Source of the DNA: Lineus longissimus
Lineage: Eukaryota; Nemertea; Pilidiophora; Heteronemertea; Lineidae
Assembly: GCF_910592395.1 (NCBI RefSeq)
Contig: NC_088314.1
Coordinates: forward strand, 12,030,001 to 12,094,000
Reading direction: 5' to 3'
DNA: 64,000 nucleotides
How positions within the stretch are numbered: the stretch's first letter is position 1; each line of letters opens with the position of its first letter. Made by a program: the position numbers and the translations under genes. The notes under the pieces were generated by a model that was given only the letters and a program-made list of their open reading frames with translations, was not told where the DNA came from and searched no databases. This document shows positions 39,068 to 54,136 of the stretch, piece after piece.

Positions 39068-40269
39068 ATGGTTTCATTCACTAGAGTTTTATCGATAGGC
39101 ATATGTTATTTATTCCTAGTATCCTCATTATTACCGATTAAGTACAGTAATATATTGATACAATTACACTCTCATCATTATAATCGTCACTATCACTTGT
39201 TATCTTTTCCTTATTCGTATATATGGTTACGTATTATAAACGCCTATTATACTTTCGCTTAGTCGTAATATTTAGCTATATGGTTTCATTCACTAGAGTT
39301 TTATCGATAGGCATATTGTGATGTTATTGATTCCAAGTACTCATTATTACCGATTAGTACAGTAATATATTGATACAATTACACTCTCATCATTATTATC
39401 GTCACTATCACTTGTTATCTTTTCCTTATTCGTATATATGGTTGCGTATTATAAACGCCTATTATACATTCGCTTAGTCGTAATATTTAGCAATATGGTT
39501 TCATTCACTAGAGTTTTATCGATAAGCATATTGTGATGTTATTTATTCCTAGTATCCTCATTATTACCGACTAATTACAGTAATATATATTATCGTCACT
39601 ATTATATATTTTCTTTTTCTTTATGCGTATATATGGTTACGTATTATAAACGCCTATTATACTTTCACTTAGTTGTAATATTTAGCTATATGGCTTCATT
39701 CACTAGAGTTTTATCGATAAGCATATTGTGATGTTATTTATTCCTAGTATCCTCATTATTACCGACTAAGTACAGTAATATATATTATCGTCACTATTAT
39801 ACTTTTGCTTAGTCGTAATATTTAGCTATATGGTTTCATTCACTAGAGTTTTATCGATAGACTTATGTTATTTATTCCTAGTATCCTCATTATTACCGAT
39901 TAGTACAGTAATATATTGATACAATTACACTCTCATCATTATTATCGTCACTATCACTTGTTATCTTTTCTTTATTCGTATATATGGTTACGTATTATAA
40001 ACGCCTATTATACTTTTGCTTAGCCGTAATAATTAGTTATATGGTTTCATTCACTCCGTGAAACCTTGAGTTTTATCGATAGGCATATTGTGATTTCATT
40101 TATTCCTAGTATCCGCATTATTACCGATTAAGTACAGTAATATATTGATACAATTACACTCTCATCATTATTATCGTCACTATCACTTGTTATCTTTTCC
40201 TTATTGGTATATATGGTTACGTATTATAAACGCCTATTATACTTTCGCTTAGTCGTAATATTTAGCTAT
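39068..40269 (+). repeat. HOR unit L
   Basis: A-B-F-G-D-E, 1202 bp, ending in the cctattat form of E. Confidence 0.94.
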
Positions 40270-41348
40270 ATGGTTTCATTCACTAGAGTTTTATCGATAG
40301 GCATATGTTATTTATTCCTAGTATCCTCATTATTACCGATTAAGTACAGTAATATATTGATACAATTACACTCTCATCATTATAATCGTCACTATCACTT
40401 GTTATCTTTTCCTTATTCGTATATATGGTTACGTATTATAAACGCCTATTATACTTTCGCTTAGTCGTAATATTTAGCTATATGGTTTCATTCACTAGAG
40501 TTTTATCGATAGGCATATTGTGATGTTATTGATTCCAAGTACTCATTATTACCGATTAGTACAGTAATATATTGATACAATTACACTCTCATCATTATTA
40601 TCGTCACTATCACTTGTTATCTTTTCCTTATTCGTATATATGGTTGCGTATTATAAACGCCTATTATACATTCGCTTAGTCGTAATATTTAGCTATATGG
40701 TTTCATTCACTAGAGTTTTATCGATAGACTTATGTTATTTATTCCTAGTATCCTCATTATTACCGATTAAGTACAGTAATATATTGATACAATTACACTC
40801 TCATCATTATTATCGTCACTCTCACTTGTTATCTTTTCCTTATTCGTATATATGGTTACGTATTATAAACGCCTATTATACTTTCGCTTAGTCGTAATAT
40901 TTAGCTATATGGTTTCATTCACTAGAGTTTTATCGATAGACTTATGTTATTTATTCCTAGTATCCTCATTATTACCGATTAGTACAGTAATATATTGATA
41001 CAATTACACTCTCATCATTATTATCGTCACTATCACTTGTTATCTTTTCTTTATTCGTATATATGGTTACGTATTATAAACGCCTATTATACTTTTGCTT
41101 AGCCGTAATAATTAGTTATATGGTTTCATTCACTCCGTGAAACCTTGAGTTTTATCGATAGGCATATTGTGATTTCATTTATTCCTAGTATCCGCATTAT
41201 TACCGATTAAGTACAGTAATATATTGATACAATTACACTCTCATCATTATTATCGTCACTATCACTTGTTATCTTTTCCTTATTGGTATATATGGTTACG
41301 TATTATAAACGCCTTTTATACTTTCGCTTAGTCGTAATATTTAGCTAT
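40270..41348 (+). repeat. HOR unit S at an X position
   Basis: A-B-C-D-E, 1079 bp. It aligns with the X unit at 29707 in the 10563-bp duplication but has only one B-C pair. The next A has cattataatcg, so the neighbour also differs from the post-X form. Confidence 0.92.
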
Positions 41349-42550
41349 ATGGTTTCATTCACTAGAGTTTTATCGATAGGCATATGTTATTTATTCCTAG
41401 TATCCTCATTATTACCGATTAAGTACAGTAATATATTGATACAATTACACTCTCATCATTATAATCGTCACTATCACTTGTTATCTTTTCCTTATTCGTA
41501 TATATGGTTACGTATTATAAACGCCTATTATACTTTCGCTTAGTCGTAATATTTAGCTATATGGTTTCATTCACTAGAGTTTTATCGATAGGCATATTGT
41601 GATGTTATTGATTCCAAGTACTCATTATTACCGATTAGTACAGTAATATATTGATACAATTACACTCTCATCATTATTATCGTCACTATCACTTGTTATC
41701 TTTTCCTTATTCGTATATATGGTTGCGTATTATAAACGCCTATTATACATTCGCTTAGTCGTAATATTTAGCAATATGGTTTCATTCACTAGAGTTTTAT
41801 CGATAAGCATATTGTGATGTTATTTATTCCTAGTATCCTCATTATTACCGACTAATTACAGTAATATATATTATCGTCACTATTATATATTTTCTTTTTC
41901 TTTATGCGTATATATGGTTACGTATTATAAACGCCTATTATACTTTCACTTAGTTGTAATATTTAGCTATATGGCTTCATTCACTAGAGTTTTATCGATA
42001 AGCATATTGTGATGTTATTTATTCCTAGTATCCTCATTATTACCGACTAAGTACAGTAATATATATTATCGTCACTATTATACTTTTGCTTAGTCGTAAT
42101 ATTTAGCTATATGGTTTCATTCACTAGAGTTTTATCGATAGACTTATGTTATTTATTCCTAGTATCCTCATTATTACCGATTAGTACAGTAATATATTGA
42201 TACAATTACACTCTCATCATTATTATCGTCACTATCACTTGTTATCTTTTCTTTATTCGTATATATGGTTACGTATTATAAACGCCTATTATACTTTTGC
42301 TTAGCCGTAATAATTAGTTATATGGTTTCATTCACTCCGTGAAACCTTGAGTTTTATCGATAGGCATATTGTGATTTCATTTATTCCTAGTATCCGCATT
42401 ATTACCGATTAAGTACAGTAATATATTGATACAATTACACTCTCATCATTATTATCGTCACTATCACTTGTTATCTTTTCCTTATTGGTATATATGGTTA
42501 CGTATTATAAACGCCTATTATACTTTCGCTTAGTCGTAATATTTAGCTAT
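41349..42550 (+). repeat. HOR unit L
   Basis: A-B-F-G-D-E, 1202 bp, ending in the cctattat form of E. Confidence 0.94.
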
Positions 42551-43417
42551 ATGGTTTCATTCACTAGAGTTTTATCGATAGGCATATTGTGATGTTATTG
42601 ATTCCAAGTACTCATTATTACCGATTAGTACAGTAATATATTGATACAATTACACTCTCATCATTATTATCGTCACTATCACTTGTTATCTTTTCCTTAT
42701 TCGTATATATGGTTGCGTATTATAAACGCCTATTATACATTCGCTTAGTCGTAATATTTAGCTATATGGTTTCATTCACTAGAGTTTTATCGATAGACTT
42801 ATGTTATTTATTCCTAGTATCCTCATTATTACCGATTAAGTACAGTAATATATTGATACAATTACACTCTTATCATTATTATCGTCACTCTCACTTGTTA
42901 TCTTTTCCTTATTCGTATATATGGTTACGTATTATAAACGCCTATTATACTTTCGCTTAGTCGTAATATTTAGCTATATGGTTTCATTCACTAGAGTTTT
43001 ATCGATAGACTTATGTTATTTATTCCTAGTATCCTCATTATTACCGATTAGTACAGTAATATATTGATACAATTACACTCTCATCATTATTATCGTCACT
43101 ATCACTTGTTATCTTTTCTTTATTCGTATATATGGTTACGTATTATAAACGCCTATTATACTTTTGCTTAGCCGTAATAATTAGTTATATGGTTTCATTC
43201 ACTCCGTGAAACCTTGAGTTTTATCGATAGGCATATTGTGATTTCATTTATTCCTAGTATCCGCATTATTACCGATTAAGTACAGTAATATATTGATACA
43301 ATTACACTCTCATCATTATTATCGTCACTATCACTTGTTATCTTTTCCTTATTGGTATATATGGTTACGTATTATAAACGCCTTTTATACTTTCGCTTAG
43401 TCGTAATATTTAGCTAT
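42551..43417 (+). repeat. HOR unit S lacking A (B-C-D-E, 867 bp)
   Basis: E of the preceding L is followed directly by B (42551), then C 42766, D 42978 and E 43189. Exactly one A monomer (212 bp) is missing. C has a private cttatcatt at 42871. Confidence 0.93.
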
Positions 43418-44619
43418 ATGGTTTCATTCACTAGAGTTTTATCGATAGGCATATGTTATTTATTCCTAGTATCCTCATTATTACCGATTAAGTACAGTAA
43501 TATATTGATACAATTACACTCTCATCATTATAATCGTCACTATCACTTGTTATCTTTTCCTTATTCGTATATATGGTTACGTATTATAAACGCCTATTAT
43601 ACTTTCGCTTAGTCGTAATATTTAGCTATATGGTTTCATTCACTAGAGTTTTATCGATAGGCATATTGTGATGTTATTGATTCCAAGTACTCATTATTAC
43701 CGATTAGTACAGTAATATATTGATACAATTACACTCTCATCATTATTATCGTCACTATCACTTGTTATCTTTTCCTTATTCGTATATATGGTTGCGTATT
43801 ATAAACGCCTATTATACATTCGCTTAGTCGTAATATTTAGCAATATGGTTTCATTCACTAGAGTTTTATCGATAAGCATATTGTGATGTTATTTATTCCT
43901 AGTATCCTCATTATTACCGACTAATTACAGTAATATATATTATCGTCACTATTATATATTTTCTTTTTCTTTATGCGTATATATGGTTACGTATTATAAA
44001 CGCCTATTATACTTTCACTTAGTTGTAATATTTAGCTATATGGCTTCATTCACTAGAGTTTTATCGATAAGCATATTGTGATGTTATTTATTCCTAGTAT
44101 CCTCATTATTACCGACTAAGTACAGTAATATATATTATCGTCACTATTATACTTTTGCTTAGTCGTAATATTTAGCTATATGGTTTCATTCACTAGAGTT
44201 TTATCGATAGACTTATGTTATTTATTCCTAGTATCCTCATTATTACCGATTAGTACAGTAATATATTGATACAATTACACTCTCATCATTATTATCGTCA
44301 CTATCACTTGTTATCTTTTCTTTATTCGTATATATGGTTACGTATTATAAACGCCTATTATACTTTTGCTTAGCCGTAATAATTAGTTATATGGTTTCAT
44401 TCACTCCGTGAAACCTTGAGTTTTATCGATAGGCATATTGTGATTTCATTTATTCCTAGTATCCGCATTATTACCGATTAAGTACAGTAATATATTGATA
44501 CAATTACACTCTCATCATTATTATCGTCACTATCACTTGTTATCTTTTCCTTATTGGTATATATGGTTACGTATTATAAACGCCTATTATACTTTCGCTT
44601 AGTCGTAATATTTAGCTAT
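43418..44619 (+). repeat. HOR unit L
   Basis: A-B-F-G-D-E, 1202 bp, final E of the cctattat form. Confidence 0.94.
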
Positions 44620-45698
44620 ATGGTTTCATTCACTGGAGTTTTATCGATAGGCATATGTTATTTATTCCTAGTATCCTCATTATTACCGATTAAGTACAGT
44701 AATATATTGATACAATTACACTCTCATCATTATAATCGTCACTATCACTTGTTATCTTTTCCTTATTCGTATATATGGTTACGTATTATAAACGCCTATT
44801 ATACTTTCGCTTAGTCGTAATATTTAGCTATATGGTTTCATTCACTAGAGTTTTATCGATAGGCATATTGTGATGTTATTGATTCCAAGTACTCATTATT
44901 ACCGATTAGTACAGTAATATATTGATACAATTACACTCTCATCATTATTATCGTCACTATCACTTGTTATCTTTTCCTTATTCGTATATATGGTTGCGTA
45001 TTATAAACGCCTATTATACATTCGCTTAGTCGTAATATTTAGCTATATGGTTTCATTCACTAGAGTTTTATCGATAGACTTATGTTATTTATTCCTAGTA
45101 TCCTCATTATTACCGATTAAGTACAGTAATATATTGATACAATTACACTCTCATCATTATTATCGTCACTCTCACTTGTTATCTTTTCCTTATTCGTATA
45201 TATGGTTACGTATTATAAACGCCTATTATACTTTCGCTTAGTCGTAATATTTAGCTATATGGTTTCATTCACTAGAGTTTTATCGATAGACTTATGTTAT
45301 TTATTCCTAGTATCCTCATTATTACCGATTAGTACAGTAATATATTGATACAATTACACTCTCATCATTATTATCGTCACTATCACTTGTTATCTTTTCT
45401 TTATTCGTATATATGGTTACGTATTATAAACGCCTATTATACTTTTGCTTAGCCGTAATAATTAGTTATATGGTTTCATTCACTCCGTGAAACCTTGAGT
45501 TTTATCGATAGGCATATTGTGATTTCATTTATTCCTAGTATCCGCATTATTACCGATTAAGTACAGTAATATATTGATACAATTACACTCTCATCATTAT
45601 TATCGTCACTATCACTTGTTATCTTTTCCTTATTGGTATATATGGTTACGTATTATAAACGCCTTTTATACTTTCGCTTAGTCGTAATATTTAGCTAT
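44620..45698 (+). repeat. HOR unit S, probably an X that lost one B-C pair
   Basis: A-B-C-D-E, 1079 bp, with a private cactggag at 44635. It follows L, and the next A (45699) has the post-X form cattattatcg, so by phase it sits where an X is expected; loss of 427 bp would explain it (inference). Confidence 0.9.
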
Positions 45699-46777
45699 AT
45701 GGTTTCATTCACTAGAGTTTTATCGATAGGCATATGTTATTTATTCCTAGTATCCTCATTATTACCGATTAAGTACAGTAATATATTGATACAATTACAC
45801 TCTCATCATTATTATCGTCACTATCACTTGTTATCTTTTCCTTATTCGTATATATGGTTACGTATTATAAACGCCTATTATACTTTCGCTTAGTCGTAAT
45901 ATTTAGCTATATGGTTTCATTCACTAGAGTTTTATCGATAGGCATATTGTGATGTTATTGATTCCAAGTACTCATTATTACCGATTAGTACAGTAATATA
46001 TTGATACAATTACACTCTCATCATTATTATCGTCACTATCACTTGTTATCTTTTCCTTATTCGTATATATGGTTGCGTATTATAAACGCCTATTATACAT
46101 TCGCTTAGTCGTAATATTTAGCTATATGGTTTCATTCACTAGAGTTTTATCGATAGGCTTATGTTATTTATTCCTAGTATCCTCATTATTACCGATTAAG
46201 TACAGTAATATATTGATACAATTACACTCTCATCATTATTATCGTCACTCTCACTTGTTATCTTTTCCTTATTCGTATATATGGTTACGTATTATAAACG
46301 CCTATTATACTTTCGCTTAGTCGTAATATTTAGCTATATGGTTTCATTCACTAGAGTTTTATCGATAGACTTATGTTATTTATTCCTAGTATCCTCATTA
46401 TTACCGATTAGTACAGTAATATATTGATACAATTACACTCTCATCATTATTATCGTCACTATCACTTGTTATCTTTTCTTTATTCGTATATATGGTTACG
46501 TATTATAAACGCCTATTATACTTTTGCTTAGCCGTAATAATTAGTTATATGGTTTCATTCACTCCGTGAAACCTTGAGTTTTATCGATAGGCATATTGTG
46601 ATTTCATTTATTCCTAGTATCCGCATTATTACCGATTAAGTACAGTAATATATTGATACAATTACACTCTCATCATTATTATCGTCACTATCACTTGTTA
46701 TCTTTTCCTTATTGGTATATATGGTTACGTATTATAAACGCCTTTTATACTTTCGCTTAGTCGTAATATTTAGCTAT
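45699..46777 (+). repeat. HOR unit S following the shortened X
   Basis: A-B-C-D-E, 1079 bp. The C monomer has a private change giving ataggctt instead of atagactt at 46157. Confidence 0.93.
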
Positions 46778-47764
46778 ATGGTTTCATTCACTAGAGTTTT
46801 ATCGATAGGCATATGTTATTTATTCCTAGTATCCTCATTATTACCGATTAAGTACAGTAATATATTGATACAATTACACTCTCATCATTATAATCGTCAC
46901 TATCACTTGTTATCTTTTCCTTATTCGTATATATGGTTACGTATTATAAACGCCTATTATACTTTCGCTTAGTCGTAATATTTAGCTATATGGTTTCATT
47001 CACTAGAGTTTTATCGATAAGCATATTGTGATGTTATTTATTCCTAGTATCCTCATTATTACCGACTAATTACAGTAATATATATTATCGTCACTATTAT
47101 ATATTTTCTTTTTCTTTATGCGTATATATGGTTACGTATTATAAACGCCTATTATACTTTCACTTAGTTGTAATATTTAGCTATATGGCTTCATTCACTA
47201 GAGTTTTATCGATAAGCATATTGTGATGTTATTTATTCCTAGTATCCTCATTATTACCGACTAAGTACAGTAATATATATTATCGTCACTATTATACTTT
47301 TGCTTAGTCGTAATATTTAGCTATATGGTTTCATTCACTAGAGTTTTATCGATAGACTTATGTTATTTATTCCTAGTATCCTCATTATTACCGATTAGTA
47401 CAGTAATATATTGATACAATTACACTCTCATCATTATTATCGTCACTATCACTTGTTATCTTTTCTTTATTCGTATATATGGTTACGTATTATAAACGCC
47501 TATTATACTTTTGCTTAGCCGTAATAATTAGTTATATGGTTTCATTCACTCCGTGAAACCTTGAGTTTTATCGATAGGCATATTGTGATTTCATTTATTC
47601 CTAGTATCCGCATTATTACCGATTAAGTACAGTAATATATTGATACAATTACACTCTCATCATTATTATCGTCACTATCACTTGTTATCTTTTCCTTATT
47701 GGTATATATGGTTACGTATTATAAACGCCTATTATACTTTCGCTTAGTCGTAATATTTAGCTAT
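46778..47764 (+). repeat. HOR unit L lacking B (A-F-G-D-E, 987 bp)
   Basis: Starts A 46778, F 46990, G 47185, D 47325, E 47536. Exactly one B (215 bp) is missing. The final E is the cctattat form, as in other L units. Confidence 0.93.
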
Positions 47765-49270
47765 ATGGTTTCATTCACTAGAGTTTTATCGATAGGCATA
47801 TGTTATTTATTCCTAGTATCCTCATTATTACCGATTAAGTACAGTAATATATTGATACAATTACACTCTCATCATTATAATCGTCACTATCACTTGTTAT
47901 CTTTTCCTTATTCGTATATATGGTTACGTATTATAAACGCCTATTATACTTTCGCTTAGTCGTAATATTTAGCTATATGGTTTCATTCACTAGAGTTTTA
48001 TCGATAGGCATATTGTGATGTTATTGATTCCAAGTACTCATTATTACCGATTAGTACAGTAATATATTGATACAATTACACTCTCATCATTATTATCGTC
48101 ACTATCACTTGTTATCTTTTCCTTATTCGTATATATGGTTACGTATTATAAACGCCTATTATACATTCGCTTAGTCGTAATATTTAGCTATATGGTTTCA
48201 TTCACTAGAGTTTTATCGATAGACTTATGTTATTTATTCCTAGTATCCTCATTATTACCGATTAAGTACAGTAATATATTGATACAATTACACTCTCATC
48301 ATTATTATCGTCACTCTCACTTGTTATCTTTTCCTTATTCGTATATATGGTTACGTATTATAAACGCCTATTATACTTTCGCTTAGTCGTAATATTTAGC
48401 TATATGGTTTCATTCACTAGAGTTTTATCGATAGGCATATTGTGATGTTATTGATTCCAAGTACTCATTATTACCGATTAGTACAGTAATATATTGATAC
48501 AATTACACTCTCATCATTATTATCGTCACTATCACTTGTTATCTTTTCCTTATTCGTATATATGGTTGCGTATTATAAACGCCTATTATACATTCGCTTA
48601 GTCGTAATATTTAGCAATATGGTTTCATTCACTAGAGTTTTATCGATAGACTTATGTTATTTATTCCTAGTATCCTCATTATTACCGATTAAGTACAGTA
48701 ATATATTGATACAATTACACTCTCATCATTATTATCGTCACTCTCACTTGTTATCTTTTCCTTATTCGTATATATGGTTACGTATTATAAACGCCTATTA
48801 TACTTTCGCTTAGTCGTAATATTTAGCTATATGGTTTCATTCACTAGAGTTTTATCGATAGACTTATGTTATTTATTCCTAGTATCCTCATTATTACCGA
48901 TTAGTACAGTAATATATTGATACAATTACACTCTCATCATTATTATCGTCACTATCACTTGTTATCTTTTCTTTATTCGTATATATGGTTACGTATTATA
49001 AACGCCTATTATACTTTTGCTTAGCCGTAATAATTAGTTATATGGTTTCATTCACTCCGTGAAACCTTGAGTTTTATCGATAGGCATATTGTGATTTCAT
49101 TTATTCCTAGTATCCGCATTATTACCGATTAAGTACAGTAATATATTGATACAATTACACTCTCATCATTATCATCGTCACTATCACTTGTTATCTTTTC
49201 CTTATTGGTATATATGGTTACGTATTATAAACGCCTTTTATACTTTCGCTTAGTCGTAATATTTAGCTAT
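47765..49270 (+). repeat. HOR unit X
   Basis: A-B-C-B-C-D-E, 1506 bp. The second B ends agcaatatgg, which is the form normally placed before F, although C follows here. E has attatcatcg near 49170. Confidence 0.93.
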
Positions 49271-50349
49271 ATGGTTTCATTCACTAGAGTTTTATCGATA
49301 GGCATATGTTATTTATTCCTAGTATCCTCATTATTACCGATTAAGTACAGTAATATATTGATACAATTACACTCTCATCATTATTATCGTCACTATCACT
49401 TGTTATCTTTTCCTTATTCGTATATATGGTTACGTATTATAAACGCCTATTATACTTTCGCTTAGTCGTAATATTTAGCTATATGGTTTCATTCACTAGA
49501 GTTTTATCGATAGGCATATTGTGATGTTATTGATTCCAAGTACTCATTATTACCGATTAGTACAGTAATATATTGATACAATTACACTCTCATCATTATT
49601 ATCGTCACTATCACTTGTTATCTTTTCCTTATTCGTATATATGGTTGCGTATTATAAACGCCTATTATACATTCGCTTAGTCGTAATATTTAGCTATATG
49701 GTTTCATTCACTAGAGTTTTATCGATAGACTTATGTTATTTATTCCTAGTATCCTCATTATTACCGATTAAGTACAGTAATATATTGATACAATTACACT
49801 CTCATCATTATTATCGTCACTCTCACTTGTTATCTTTTCCTTATTCGTATATATGGTTACGTATTATAAACGCCTATTATACTTTCGCTTAGTCGTAATA
49901 TTTAGCTATATGGTTTCATTCACTAGAGTTTTATCGATAGACTTATGTTATTTATTCCTAGTATCCTCATTATTACCGATTAGTACAGTAATATATTGAT
50001 ACAATTACACTCTCATCATTATTATCGTCACTATCACTTGTTATCTTTTCTTTATTCGTATATATGGTTACGTATTATAAACGCCTATTATACTTTTGCT
50101 TAGCCGTAATAATTAGTTATATGGTTTCATTCACTCCGTGAAACCTTGAGTTTTATCGATAGGCATATTGTGATTTCATTTATTCCTAGTATCCGCATTA
50201 TTACCGATTAAGTACAGTAATATATTGATACAATTACACTCTCATCATTATTATCGTCACTATCACTTGTTATCTTTTCCTTATTGGTATATATGGTTAC
50301 GTATTATAAACGCCTTTTATACTTTCGCTTAGTCGTAATATTTAGCTAT
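49271..50349 (+). repeat. HOR unit S following X
   Basis: A-B-C-D-E, 1079 bp, A of the post-X form (cattattatcg). Confidence 0.94.
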
Positions 50350-51428
50350 ATGGTTTCATTCACTAGAGTTTTATCGATAGGCATATGTTATTTATTCCTA
50401 GTATCCTCATTATTACCGATTAAGTACAGTAATATATTGATACAATTACACTCTCATCATTATAATCGTCACTATCACTTGTTATCTTTTCCTTATTCGT
50501 ATATATGGTTACGTATTATAAACGCCTATTATACTTTCGCTTAGTCGTAATATTTAGCTATATGGTTTCATTCACTAGAGTTTTATCGATAGGCATATTG
50601 TGATGTTATTGATTCCAAGTACTCATTATTACCGATTAGTACAGTAATATATTGATACAATTACACTCTCATCATTATTATCGTCACTATCACTTGTTAT
50701 CTTTTCCTTATTCGTATATATGGTTGCGTATTATAAACGCCTATTATACATTCGCTTAGTCGTAATATTTAGCTATATGGTTTCATTCACTAGAGTTTTA
50801 TCGATAGACTTATGTTATTTATTCCTAGTATCCTCATTATTACCGATTAAGTACAGTAATATATTGATACAATTACACTCTCATCATTATTATCGTCACT
50901 CTCACTTGTTATCTTTTCCTTATTCGTATATATGGTTACGTATTATAAACGCCTATTATACTTTCGCTTAGTCGTAATATTTAGCTATATGGTTTCATTC
51001 ACTAGAGTTTTATCGATAGACTTATGTTATTTATTCCTAGTATCCTCATTATTACCGATTAGTACAGTAATATATTGATACAATTACACTCTCATCATTA
51101 TTATCGTCACTATCACTTGTTATCTTTTCTTTATTCGTATATATGGTTACGTATTATAAACGCCTATTATACTTTTGCTTAGCCGTAATAATTAGTTATA
51201 TGGTTTCATTCACTCCGTGAAACCTTGAGTTTTATCGATAGGCATATTGTGATTTCATTTATTCCTAGTATCCGCATTATTACCGATTAAGTACAGTAAT
51301 ATATTGATACAATTACACTCTCATCATTATTATCGTCACTATCACTTGTTATCTTTTCCTTATTGGTATATATGGTTACGTATTATAAACGCCTTTTATA
51401 CTTTCGCTTAGTCGTAATATTTAGCTAT
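50350..51428 (+). repeat. HOR unit S
   Basis: A-B-C-D-E, 1079 bp, common A form. Confidence 0.94.
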
Positions 51429-52630
51429 ATGGTTTCATTCACTAGAGTTTTATCGATAGGCATATGTTATTTATTCCTAGTATCCTCATTATTACCGATT
51501 AAGTACAGTAATATATTGATACAATTACACTCTCATCATTATAATCGTCACTATCACTTGTTATCTTTTCCTTATTCGTATATATGGTTACGTATTATAA
51601 ACGCCTATTATACTTTCGCTTAGTCGTAATATTTAGCTATATGGTTTCATTCACTAGAGTTTTATCGATAGGCATATTGTGATGTTATTGATTCCAAGTA
51701 CTCATTATTACCGATTAGTACAGTAATATATTGATACAATTACACTCTCATCATTATTATCGTCACTATCACTTGTTATCTTTTCCTTATTCGTATATAT
51801 GGTTGCGTATTATAAACGCCTATTATACATTCGCTTAGTCGTAATATTTAGCAATATGGTTTCATTCACTAGAGTTTTATCGATAAGCATATTGTGATGT
51901 TATTTATTCCTAGTATCCTCATTATTACCGACTAATTACAGTAATATATATTATCGTCACTATTATATATTTTCTTTTTCTTTATGCGTATATATGGTTA
52001 CGTATTATAAACGCCTATTATACTTTCACTTAGTTGTAATATTTAGCTATATGGCTTCATTCACTAGAGTTTTATCGATAAGCATATTGTGATGTTATTT
52101 ATTCCTAGTATCCTCATTATTACCGACTAAGTACAGTAATATATATTATCGTCACTATTATACTTTTGCTTAGTCGTAATATTTAGCTATATGGTTTCAT
52201 TCACTAGAGTTTTATCGATAGACTTATGTTATTTATTCCTAGTATCCTCATTATTACCGATTAGTACAGTAATATATTGATACAATTACACTCTCATCAT
52301 TATTATCGTCACTATCACTTGTTATCTTTTCTTTATTCGTATATATGGTTACGTATTATAAACGCCTATTATACTTTTGCTTAGCCGTAATAATTAGTTA
52401 TATGGTTTCATTCACTCCGTGAAACCTTGAGTTTTATCGATAGGCATATTGTGATTTCATTTATTCCTAGTATCCGCATTATTACCGATTAAGTACAGTA
52501 ATATATTGATACAATTACACTCTCATCATTATTATCGTCACTATCACTTGTTATCTTTTCCTTATTGGTATATATGGTTACGTATTATAAACGCCTATTA
52601 TACTTTCGCTTAGTCGTAATATTTAGCTAT
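51429..52630 (+). repeat. HOR unit L
   Basis: A-B-F-G-D-E, 1202 bp, final E of the cctattat form. Confidence 0.94.
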
Positions 52631-54136
52631 ATGGTTTCATTCACTAGAGTTTTATCGATAGGCATATGTTATTTATTCCTAGTATCCTCATTATTACCGA
52701 TTAAGTACAGTAATATATTGATACAATTACACTCTCATCATTATAATCGTCACTATCACTTGTTATCTTTTCCTTATTCGTATATATGGTTACGTATTAT
52801 AAACGCCTATTATACTTTCGCTTAGTCGTAATATTTAGCTATATGGTTTCATTCACTAGAGTTTTATCGATAGGCATATTGTGATGTTATTGATTCCAAG
52901 TACTCATTATTACCGATTAGTACAGTAATATATTGATACAATTACACTCTCATCATTATTATCGTCACTATCACTTGTTATCTTTTCCTTATTCGTATAT
53001 ATGGTTGCGTATTATAAACGCCTATTATACTTTCGCTTAGTCGTAATATTTAGCTATATGGTTTCATTCACTAGAGTTTTATCGATAGACTTATGTTATT
53101 TATTCCTAGTATCCTCATTATTACCGATTAAGTACAGTAATATATTGATACAATTACACTCTCATCATTATTATCGTCACTCTCACTTGTTATCTTTTCC
53201 TTATTCGTATATATGGTTACGTATTATAAACGCCTATTATACTTTCGCTTAGTCGTAATATTTAGCTATATGGTTTCATTCACTAGAGTTTTATCGATAG
53301 GCATATTGTGATGTTATTGATTCCAAGTACTCATTATTACCGATTAGTACAGTAATATATTGATACAATTACACTCTCATCATTATTATCGTCACTATCA
53401 CTTGTTATCTTTTCCTTATTCGTATATATGGTTGCGTATTATAAACGCCTATTATACATTCGCTTAGTCGTAATATTTAGCTATATGGTTTCATTCACTA
53501 GAGTTTTATCGATAGACTTATGTTATTTATTCCTAGTATCCTCATTATTACCGATTAAGTACAGTAATATATTGATACAATTACACTCTCATCATTATTA
53601 TCGTCACTCTCACTTGTTATCTTTTCCTTATTCGTATATATGGTTACGTATTATAAACGCCTATTATACTTTCGCTTAGTCGTAATATTTAGCTATATGG
53701 TTTCATTCACTAGAGTTTTATCGATAGACTTATGTTATTTATTCCTAGTATCCTCATTATTACCGATTAGTACAGTAATATATTGATACAATTACACTCT
53801 CATCATTATTATCGTCACTATCACTTGTTATCTTTTCTTTATTCGTATATATGGTTACGTATTATAAACGCCTATTATACTTTTGCTTAGCCGTAATAAT
53901 TAGTTATATGGTTTCATTCACTCCGTGAAACCTTGAGTTTTATCGATAGGCATATTGTGATTTCATTTATTCCTAGTATCCGCATTATTACCGATTAAGT
54001 ACAGTAATATATTGATACAATTACACTCTCATCATTATTATCGTCACTATCACTTGTTATCTTTTCCTTATTGGTATATATGGTTACGTATTATAAACGC
54101 CTTTTATACTTTCGCTTAGTCGTAATATTTAGCTAT
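52631..54136 (+). repeat. HOR unit X
   Basis: A-B-C-B-C-D-E, 1506 bp. The first B ends tatactttcgc, not tatacattcgc, a likely conversion patch. Confidence 0.93.

Larger units (their letters stand above)
36291..40903 (+). repeat. Segmental duplication, offset 10563 bp (copy 2 of 25728-30340)
   Basis: The old-style block, then S, then L, then A-B-C match 25728-30340 at a constant 10563 bp. They part after the C monomer at about 30340/40903, where copy 1 has a second B-C and copy 2 goes to D. Differences noticed: aggg/aggc near 36313, cttattggta at 38137 versus cttattcgta, ttgcactc at 27951 only, tatccata at 28958 only. Confidence 0.88.
47765..52630 (+). repeat. Super-HOR X-S-S-L, 4866 bp, 23 monomers (copy 2)
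   Basis: Units X 47765, S 49271, S 50350, L 51429. Same order, length and phased variants as 29707-34572, at a distance of 18058 bp. The following unit (52631) is again X. Copy 2 has private changes in the X unit (first B ending in tacg rather than tgcg near 48140; agcaatatgg before the second C near 48613). Confidence 0.9.
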
